Positions 24,700-30,492 of a stretch of 30,492 bases of DNA are shown piece after piece. The stretch is taken from assembly GCA_903922535.1 (NCBI GenBank), contig CAIXUF010000564.1, forward strand, positions 1 through 30,492, read 5' to 3'. The translations under genes were made by a program, and so were the position numbers. Numbering within the stretch: position 1 is the stretch's first letter; the number at the start of each line of letters is the position of its first letter. The notes beneath the pieces are model-generated. The model had not been told where the DNA came from, did not search any database, and saw only the letters and a program-made list of their open reading frames with translations. The stretch comes from Candidatus Hydrogenedentota bacterium (GTDB lineage: Bacteria > Hydrogenedentota > Hydrogenedentia > Hydrogenedentiales > CAITNO01).

Positions 24700-25310
24700 T
24701 TGGCATTGTCAACTACGGTTTGGGCAATATTCATGCCATTGCGAACATTTACAAGAGACTGAATATTGAAGTTGGAATAGCCTCAACGCCTGAAGACTTG
24801 CGGTTGGCAACGAAAATAATCCTGCCGGGTGTCGGGGCGTTCGACGGGGCGATGGCCCGATTGAACGCATCTGGAATGAGGGACACGCTTGACGAAGTCG
24901 TGGTGCGGGGGGGCAAACCCGTCATAGGCATTTGCGTGGGCATGCAGATGCTGGCGAACCGCAGCGACGAGGGGGCAATGGAGGGACTGGGATGGATTGA
25001 GGGGGAAGTGAAGAAGTTCGATGCCACAAGGCTGTCGCAGAAAACCCGCCTGCCGCATATGGGCTGGAATGACGTGACGCCGCGGCTCAACGGTGGTCTG
25101 TTTCGGAATCTGGAATCCGATGCGCGCTTCTATTTTCTGCATTCCTACTACTTTGTCCCGCGCAACCCGGAGCATGTGCTTTCGATCACCGACTACAACG
25201 GCCCCTATGCCTCGACTGTCGGCTGTGGAAACGTGTACGGCGTGCAGTTCCATCCTGAAAAAAGCCACCAATGGGGCATTCAGCTCTTGAAAAACTTTGC
25301 GGAGATGTAA
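24696..25310 (+). CDS. hisH: HisH-like glutaminase of the acetamidino cassette
   Basis: 204 residues, a class-I glutamine amidotransferase. The catalytic triad is visible: Cys80 (GICVGMQ), His186 and Glu188 (QFHPEKS). IILPGVGAFDGAM forms the oxyanion region and SYYFVP the interface with the synthase. It frees ammonia from glutamine. Because it is adjacent to a WbpG-type amidotransferase and no other histidine genes are present, it likely supplies ammonia for sugar acetamidino formation rather than for histidine biosynthesis. The start overlaps the upstream TGA (ATGA). Confidence 0.85.
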   Translation: MIGIVNYGLGNIHAIANIYKRLNIEVGIASTPEDLRLATKIILPGVGAFDGAMARLNASGMRDTLDEVVVRGGKPVIGICVGMQMLANRSDEGAMEGLGWIEGEVKKFDATRLSQKTRLPHMGWNDVTPRLNGGLFRNLESDARFYFLHSYYFVPRNPEHVLSITDYNGPYASTVGCGNVYGVQFHPEKSHQWGIQLLKNFAEM

Positions 25311-25312
25311 GC

Positions 25313-26086
25313 ATGTTACGCCCCCGAATCACCCCCTGCCTGCTGGTAAAGAACGGCGGGCTGGTCAAAACGCAGCAGTTCTCCAATCCAAAATATGTGG
25401 GCGATCCCATCAATGCGGTGAAGATCTTCAATGAGAAGGAGGTTGATGAGCTGATTGTGGTGGATATCGACGCCGCGGCGCTCAACCGGGATCCGGACTA
25501 CACGCTGATCAGGAATCTGGCCGCCGAGTGCCGCATGCCCCTGTGCTACGGCGGGGGGGTGAAGAGCGCGGACCAGGTGGAGAGGATTGTCAGTCTGGGG
25601 GCCGAGAAGGTCGCCATCAGCTCGGCGGTTGTCAGCAATCCCGAACTGGTGACGCAGGCCGCACAGTTTGTCGGGAACCAGAGCGTTGTCGTGGTTATGG
25701 ACGTGAAGAAAGACAAGCGCAGCGGCAAATATGAATTGTGGACGCACAATGCCACCAAGCCAACCGGATTGTGTCCGGTTGAGTTTGCCAAGAAAGTCGA
25801 AGGTTTGGGCGCCGGAGAGGTGGTTGTGAATTCCATCGATCGGGACGGGCTCATGAAGGGGTATGATATGGAGTTGATTCGCTTAATCCGCGAATCAATC
25901 AATCTGCCGATGACCGTGCTCGGCGGCGCCGGTTCGCTGGCGGACATGGGCAGGGTCATAGACTCTTTTGGGATTATCGGAACGGCGGCCGGAAGCCTGT
26001 TCGTCTTCAAGGGCGTTTATCGGGCCGTATTGATAAGCTATCCAAGCCGCGCCGAAAAGGACGCTCTGATCACGGCGGCGCGATAG
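25313..26086 (+). CDS. hisF: HisF-like ammonia-channelling subunit of the acetamidino cassette
   Basis: 257 residues of the HisF (alpha/beta)8 barrel, beginning MLRPRITPCLLVKNGGLVKT two bases after the hisH stop, with GGAG in the end of hisH. The family's phosphate-binding loops are kept (CYGGGVKS, AISSAVVSNP, GGAGSLADM). The catalytic Asp11 of histidine-type HisF (PCLDVKDG) is replaced by Leu (PCLLVKNG), which is typical for the sugar-modifying HisF2 branch. The second acid is present as VVMDVKK. It probably transmits ammonia from HisH to WbpG and makes no imidazole product. Confidence 0.85.
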   Translation: MLRPRITPCLLVKNGGLVKTQQFSNPKYVGDPINAVKIFNEKEVDELIVVDIDAAALNRDPDYTLIRNLAAECRMPLCYGGGVKSADQVERIVSLGAEKVAISSAVVSNPELVTQAAQFVGNQSVVVVMDVKKDKRSGKYELWTHNATKPTGLCPVEFAKKVEGLGAGEVVVNSIDRDGLMKGYDMELIRLIRESINLPMTVLGGAGSLADMGRVIDSFGIIGTAAGSLFVFKGVYRAVLISYPSRAEKDALITAAR

Positions 26087-26146
26087 CGCGTTTCTTTTGT
26101 GTCCAATAACGGGCAGGGCAAAACGGGAAAGAGGTGTTCCGGACCA

Positions 26147-28285
26147 ATGAAACAGATTCTTCAACATCTCCAGACCGGCAAAATGGAATTGGCGGACGTC
26201 CCTTGTCCCCAGGTTGGCCGCGGCATGGTGGTCATCAGTACAAGGGCCTCGCTTATTTCAGCCGGCACGGAGCGGATGCTGGTGGAATTCAGCCAGGCGA
26301 ATCTGGTCCAGAAGGCCCGGCAGCAGCCTGAAAAGGTGAAACAGGTTCTGGACAAGTTGAGGACGGACGGCATCCTGCCGACCTTGGAGGCCGTTTTCAA
26401 CAAACTGGACGAGCCGCTGCCGTTGGGATACTGCAACATGGGGGTGGTGGTGGAGGTGGGGCCGGGCGTGGAGGGTCTCCAGCCGGGGGACCGGGTGGTC
26501 AGCAACGGGCCCCATGCGGAAATGGTTGCGGTGCCCAGGAATCTCTGCGCGAAAGTGCCGGACGGGGTGAGCGACGAGGATGCGGCGTTTACGGTGCTGG
26601 GCAGCATAGCCCTGCAGGGCGTCCGCCTGGCAATGCCGGCGCTTGGGGAACGGTTTGTCGTTTTCGGTCTTGGGTTGGTCGGGCTGATGACGGTGCAACT
26701 GCTGCGGGCGCACGGATGCGAAGTGTTGGGAATAGACATCAACGCCGAACGTCTGCGGCAGGCGGAGGAATATGGCGCAAAGACCATAAACCCCGCAGCC
26801 GGGACTGATCCCGTGGTTGCCGCGGAGGCATGGACGTCGGGGAACGGGGTTGACGGTGTAATCATCACGGCCTCGGCCAAGACGGACGACATCGTCCACC
26901 ATGCGGCGCAATCCTGCCGGAAGCGGGGCCGGATTATTTTGGTGGGGGTGGTGGGCTTGAATCTGCGCCGCAGCGACTTCTATGAGAAGGAACTGACGTT
27001 CCAGGTCTCCTGCTCCTATGGACCCGGACGCTATGACGAGAAGTACGAACAGGCCGGCCAGGACTATCCGCTGGGGTATGTGCGCTGGACGGAACAGCGC
27101 AACTTCGAGGCCGTGCTCGGCGCGGTTGGATCGGGGGCCTTGCAGACAGGCGGGCTGATCACGCACCGCTTTCCCCTGGACAGTGCCCTTGACGCCTACG
27201 AGACGCTTCAGAAGGATCCCCATGCGCTGGGCATCGTGCTGCAGTATTCGGGCGAGACAAAGCGGGTTAGCTCCGTCCGGGTGAATCAGGCTCCCGCCCC
27301 CCCAGGCGACGGGGCAATCGTTGGCGTGATCGGGGCGGGGAATTTCGCGAAGGCCATACTGCTGCCGGCACTTGCCAAAACCCCCGCGCGGATCGCCTAT
27401 GTGGCGGACTTGAACGGGGCTGCGGCCACCCATGCCGCAAAGAAGTTCGGGGCGGAACAGGCGGTCACGGACTACAAATTGATCCTGGCGGACCCGGCAG
27501 TCAACGCGGTCTTCATTCTTGTGGGCCATCATCTGCACGCGCGGTTTGTCTGTGAAGCCCTTGAAGCCGGCAAGCACGTGTTTGTCGAAAAGCCGCTGGC
27601 CCTGACCGGGCAGGATCTGGCGCGCGTGGAAGAATGCGTCAAGGCGCATCCCGACCGTTTTGTGATGCTGGGGTTCAATCGAAGGTTCAGCCGGCACACA
27701 CAGAAAATCAAGGAATTGCTGGGCGGCCGCTCTGAACCGCTCTGCATGAACATGACCGTAAACGCCGGAGCGATCCCCGCAAGTCACTGGGTCCAGGATC
27801 CCGAACGGGGCGGGGGACGCATCATAGGGGAAGGATGCCACTTCATCGATCTTCTGGCGCATTTGGCGGGAAGTCCCGTCGTGTCGATGTATTCCGCGAT
27901 GATCGGATTGGGTCCGTCCGTGCGCGGCGATAAAACATCCATGGTGATGCAGTTTGAGGACGGTTCCATAGGCAATGTGAACTACTTCGCAAACGGCCCC
28001 AAGAGTTATCCCAAGGAGCTGCTTGAGGTTTTCAGCGACGGACGTGTGCTCAAAATGGAAAACTTCCGCATGACACGGGGGTACGGTTTCAGCCGCTTCA
28101 GCAAGCTGAAGACATTCCGCCAGGACAAAGGGCACAGCACCGAAGTGGCGGCTTTTGTGAGGGGTGTCGCCGAAGGCGGGGAGGCATTGATCCCGTTTCG
28201 TGAACTTGTGAACACAACCCGCGCGAGTTTCGCGGCCGTTGAATCCGCGCGGACAGGTCAGGTATTCTGTGTTGAGCAGTCTTGA
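26147..28285 (+). CDS. Bi-domain oxidoreductase (MDR dehydrogenase fused to Gfo/Idh/MocA)
   Basis: 712 residues from the ATG at 26147, which gives the family start MKQILQHL; GAGGTG lies upstream. Residues 1 to about 375 are a medium-chain dehydrogenase-like domain with an NAD site (VFGLGLVGLMTVQ, then GIDINAERL). The usual GHE zinc-ligand motif is absent (LGYCNMGVVVEVG), so zinc-dependent alcohol oxidation is unlikely. Residues about 385-712 form a Gfo/Idh/MocA domain with GVIGAGNFAKA, VFVEKPLAL (about residue 480), GFNRRFSRH and GGGRIIGEGCHFIDLL. Such fusions are known in surface polysaccharide and heparinase-related clusters, where they oxidise or reduce a sugar. Substrate and direction are unknown. 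It lies 60 bases after hisF. Confidence 0.85.
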   Translation: MKQILQHLQTGKMELADVPCPQVGRGMVVISTRASLISAGTERMLVEFSQANLVQKARQQPEKVKQVLDKLRTDGILPTLEAVFNKLDEPLPLGYCNMGVVVEVGPGVEGLQPGDRVVSNGPHAEMVAVPRNLCAKVPDGVSDEDAAFTVLGSIALQGVRLAMPALGERFVVFGLGLVGLMTVQLLRAHGCEVLGIDINAERLRQAEEYGAKTINPAAGTDPVVAAEAWTSGNGVDGVIITASAKTDDIVHHAAQSCRKRGRIILVGVVGLNLRRSDFYEKELTFQVSCSYGPGRYDEKYEQAGQDYPLGYVRWTEQRNFEAVLGAVGSGALQTGGLITHRFPLDSALDAYETLQKDPHALGIVLQYSGETKRVSSVRVNQAPAPPGDGAIVGVIGAGNFAKAILLPALAKTPARIAYVADLNGAAATHAAKKFGAEQAVTDYKLILADPAVNAVFILVGHHLHARFVCEALEAGKHVFVEKPLALTGQDLARVEECVKAHPDRFVMLGFNRRFSRHTQKIKELLGGRSEPLCMNMTVNAGAIPASHWVQDPERGGGRIIGEGCHFIDLLAHLAGSPVVSMYSAMIGLGPSVRGDKTSMVMQFEDGSIGNVNYFANGPKSYPKELLEVFSDGRVLKMENFRMTRGYGFSRFSKLKTFRQDKGHSTEVAAFVRGVAEGGEALIPFRELVNTTRASFAAVESARTGQVFCVEQS

Positions 28286-28567
28286 TGTCCCGCATGTTGA
28301 ATAACGTGTGATTAGACTGGACGACAGACGATTGTCACGGTGGAGGTCAGCAATCACCCGTGTGTCGGCGCGTCGTTCTTGTGGTTTTTCTATGAACATT
28401 CTGGTCCCGATTCTCTTGTGCCGGATGTCGGCGGCGGCGAACGCCTCCGACACAATCCAGAGCCCAGGGTCGGGTAAACTGTGGGTGCGGATGCCGCCCC
28501 ACGAGAAGGGAGAATCTTCAAGTTCACCGGGGCACAGCGGCAAACCTTTCATCCATTCCAATGAAGA

Positions 28568-28980
28568 GTGGCTGTTCTTTGCCTTGCAATAAGACGGTAT
28601 GTAGTTGAGCATCTGGCTTTGCCGGACATATTTCTGCTGTATATGTCCGGGTTGCCCAAGCCGGGAGGTTGGATAGTGTTACTGACACCGAATAAGCGGC
28701 GTTATATTTCTGTCGTCTTTGGTTTGACACCATATGGGTTCCACACACGGATCAACCGTTCACACGGTCTGCGCCGCGGGTTTGACACGGCCGGTCTTGA
28801 CGCGGATCAATTGATCCTGGAATGCAGCCCGAACGGTGCGCCTTTGTCGGGAATGTCGTCTTGGTGCGGGCAGGCCTGCAGGTGTCTCGCCGACTCAACC
28901 GAACTCATGGCCGGAATCTTGGTGAACCTTTTGAGCGCCCATGCCGGGCACGGTGCCCGATCCAACGGAATGTCTTCGTG
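28568..28980 (+). pseudogene. Remnant of a SAM-dependent methyltransferase
   Basis: From about 28575 one frame reads LAIRRYVVEHLALPDIFL, PKPGGWIVLLTPNKRRYISVVFGLTPYGFH. This resembles the middle part of a class I methyltransferase (the RYVxEHLxxP and LKPGGRLVLLTPN region). The N-terminal SAM-binding part is missing and the end of the frame does not continue the family, so it is called a decayed gene. The 28286-28567 stretch before it holds no other recognised gene. Confidence 0.5.
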
Positions 28981-30207
28981 AAAATCCTGTTCTTCAGCCA
29001 CTATTTCCCCCCTGAAGGAAACGCGCCCGCATCCAGAACATTCGAGCACTGCAAGCGCTGGGTCAGGGAAGGATGCCAGGTGACTGTGGTAACGTGCGCG
29101 CCCAACTGCCCCACGGGCGTGTTGTACAAGGGGTACCGGAACCGGCTGTGGCAATGGGAATCCGTGGAGGGGGTGGACGTCCTCCGGGTGTGGACCTATA
29201 TTGCGCCGAACAAAGGCGTGTTCCGGCGCACGGTGAATTATGCCTCCTACATGGTGAGCGCCGCTTTGTTCGCGCTGTTGTTGCGCCGCCCGGATGTGAT
29301 TGTCGCCACCTCCCCCCAGTTCTTGGGCGCATGGGCGGGAGTTCTGACCCATTGGGTCAAGCGGGTGCCGTTTGTCCTCGAAGTCCGGGATGTCTGGCCG
29401 GATTCGATAGAGGCGGTGGATGCGATGCGCCACCGGGGCTTGTTGCGTCTGCTGGGCTGGCTGGCCCGACGTTTGTATGCCGCAGCGGACCATATTGTCA
29501 CCGTGGGAGATGGGTACCGGGATGTTCTGGCGGAGAAAGGGGTGGCGCCGGAGAAGATTACCGTTATCATGAACGGCATTGACCGGGAATTGTTCTCGGA
29601 ACGGCCCGCCAATGAGGCCATCCGGAAGAGATATGGGTTGGATGGAAAATTCGTGGTGAGCTATGTGGGAACCATCGGAATGGCCTCTGGTCTGTCCGTG
29701 GTTCTCCGGGCCGCAAAACTCCTCAAGCAGGAAGGCAATGGCAGGATAGTCTTTCTGCTGGTGGGCGACGGCGCAATGCGGCAGGATTTGGAGCGCAAGG
29801 CGCGCTCGGCCGGGTTGGACAATGTCATATTCACGGGGTGCCAGCCGAAGGAGTCCGTGCCTGATTTCCTGGCAACTTCAGATGCCTGCCTGATGCATCT
29901 GAGAAAGCAGGATCTCTTCGCCACGGTAATGCCGTCCAAGTTCTTCGAGGCGGCCGGGATGAAACGCCCCATAATCAACGGGGTTGCCGGATTTGCGGCG
30001 GAATTTGTCAAGACGGCGGACGGAGGAGTGTCCGTCGAACCGGAAAATGAAGTCGAATTGGCCGCGGCCGCCAAGGAACTGGCGGGAGATCCGGATTTGT
30101 GCGCCAGGTTTGCCGCATCCGGGTTTCTCTACGTCTCCAAGCACCATGATCGGGACAGGCTTGCGGAAAAGTATCTGGGTGTGCTTCGCGGCATGTTGGG
30201 GAAATGA
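28978..30207 (+). CDS. Glycosyltransferase family 4 (WbuB-like)
   Basis: 409 residues from GTG at 28978, with GGAA 7 bases upstream. The N-terminus VKILFFSHYFPPEGNAPASRTFEHCKRW and VVTCAPNCPTGVLYKGY match the WbuB-like subgroup, which is often next to L-FucNAc synthesis genes. Later landmarks are ATSPQFLGAWAG, VLEVRDVWPDSI, VIMNGIDRELF, VSYVGTIGMASGLSVVL and KFFEAAGMKRPI (about 325-336). WbuB is thought to transfer L-FucNAc, which would fit with the WbjD-type epimerase in this window. The exact linkage is not predictable. The gene begins inside the methyltransferase remnant, so it may have replaced part of that gene or been joined to it. Confidence 0.82.
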   Translation: MKILFFSHYFPPEGNAPASRTFEHCKRWVREGCQVTVVTCAPNCPTGVLYKGYRNRLWQWESVEGVDVLRVWTYIAPNKGVFRRTVNYASYMVSAALFALLLRRPDVIVATSPQFLGAWAGVLTHWVKRVPFVLEVRDVWPDSIEAVDAMRHRGLLRLLGWLARRLYAAADHIVTVGDGYRDVLAEKGVAPEKITVIMNGIDRELFSERPANEAIRKRYGLDGKFVVSYVGTIGMASGLSVVLRAAKLLKQEGNGRIVFLLVGDGAMRQDLERKARSAGLDNVIFTGCQPKESVPDFLATSDACLMHLRKQDLFATVMPSKFFEAAGMKRPIINGVAGFAAEFVKTADGGVSVEPENEVELAAAAKELAGDPDLCARFAASGFLYVSKHHDRDRLAEKYLGVLRGMLGK

Positions 30208-30242
30208 GGGTGTAGATTCTTTGAAACAAGAGTCCAAACGGA

Positions 30243-30261
30243 CTGGTGTGACTTTCACCAG
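30243..30261 (+). promoter_or_regulatory. Hairpin in the leader of the wecC-type gene
   Basis: CTGGTG-TGACTTT-CACCAG is a perfect 6-bp stem with a 7-base loop, ending 12 bases before the ATG of the last gene. It may affect translation; no known motif is recognised. Confidence 0.3.
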
Positions 30262-30273
30262 AGAGATCGACCG

Positions 30274-30492
30274 ATGAAAACGATTTGCGTCATGGGTTTG
30301 GGATACATCGGCCTGCCGAGCGCCAGTGTGCTGGCCACCTGCGGATTCAAGGTGCTGGGCGTGGACGTGCGCAGCCGGGTGGTCGACACGATTAACCGGG
30401 GCAATGTCCACATTGAGGAGCCGGGCCTGCACACGGTGGTGCAGGCGGCGATAGGTTCGGGAAACCTTCGCGCGGCCCTTGCGCCGGAACCC
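30274..30492 (+). CDS. wecC: UDP-N-acetyl-D-mannosamine dehydrogenase (WecC-type), partial
   Basis: The frame starts at ATG 30274 (GAGAG upstream) and is open to the window edge, giving 73 residues. MKTICVMGLGYIGLPSASVLATCGF has the NAD-binding GxGxxG motif (residues 8-13), and VLGVDVRSRVVDTINRGNVHIEEPGL is the standard second strand and loop of UDP-glucose/UDP-mannosaminuronate dehydrogenases. The GLGYIGLPSA form is the WecC-like type, which oxidises UDP-ManNAc to UDP-ManNAcA. The C-terminal substrate domain is outside the window. It supports a uronic acid in the glycan. Confidence 0.85.
   Translation, partial: MKTICVMGLGYIGLPSASVLATCGFKVLGVDVRSRVVDTINRGNVHIEEPGLHTVVQAAIGSGNLRAALAPEP

Noticed and set aside
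24696..26086. HisH/HisF as part of a histidine operon
   Set aside because: No other histidine genes are nearby, the pair follows a WbpG-type gene, and HisF lacks Asp11.
26258..28612. Minus-strand frame of 784 codons opposite the bi-domain oxidoreductase
   Set aside because: It mirrors the codon structure of the real gene on the plus strand, and its translation has no recognisable domain.
1..30492. CRISPR array, tRNA or rRNA genes
   Set aside because: No regularly spaced direct repeats, and no cloverleaf or rRNA-like conserved stretch was seen on reading the window.

Overview
The window looks like a piece of chromosome from a GC-rich, Gram-negative environmental bacterium. The clues are lipoprotein signal peptides, periplasmic-type proteins and O-antigen/capsule sugar genes. 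The PQQ-type beta-propeller proteins with a WPGFRGP motif, and short GC-rich palindromes inside genes, suggest the Planctomycetes/Hydrogenedentes/Acidobacteria-like part of the tree. This is only an impression from sequence style. No rRNA, tRNA or CRISPR array was seen.

Left part (1-7,330). A transposase tail (probably ISAzo13-like) has cut off a secreted GH51-type arabinofuranosidase just after its nucleophile motif. Two tandem paralogous genes follow, each encoding a five-helix membrane anchor plus a PQQ-like beta-propeller. Both copies carry the same promoter and the same in-frame palindromic insertion. Next comes a minus-strand GntR/FadR-type regulator with a stand-alone E2-type acyltransferase. 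A perfect TTGGT-N3-ACCAA palindrome lies upstream of the regulator.

Middle part (7,341-14,638, minus strand). In transcription order it encodes a 911-residue membrane glycosyltransferase fused to TPR repeats, two translationally coupled secreted proteins that appear to share a domain, a small lipoprotein with an Ala/Lys/Pro linker, an intrinsic terminator, and a GT4 glycosyltransferase. This may be an envelope glycan export or display module.

Right part (14,771 to the end, plus strand). This is a surface polysaccharide locus. It holds a GT2 transferase with an abnormal C-terminus, a WbjD/FnlC-type UDP-sugar 2-epimerase (L-FucNAc pathway), a cupin sugar isomerase/epimerase, a pyruvyl-transferase-like protein, a GT4, a hexapeptide acyltransferase, a CapA-like protein, a PaaK/CapK-like adenylate-forming protein, a WbpG-HisH-HisF acetamidino cassette, a bi-domain oxidoreductase, a methyltransferase remnant, a WbuB-like GT4 and the start of a WecC-type UDP-ManNAc dehydrogenase. 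Together they point to an acidic glycan containing N-acetylated deoxysugars, at least one acetamidino group, and perhaps pyruvyl and acyl decorations. The earlier steps of the FucNAc pathway (FnlA/FnlB-type enzymes) are not in the window.

Five genes here probably start at TTG or GTG, and several genes overlap by ATGA, so start sites were chosen from Shine-Dalgarno sequences and family starts. Candidate promoters at four places share a CATAAT -10 box.
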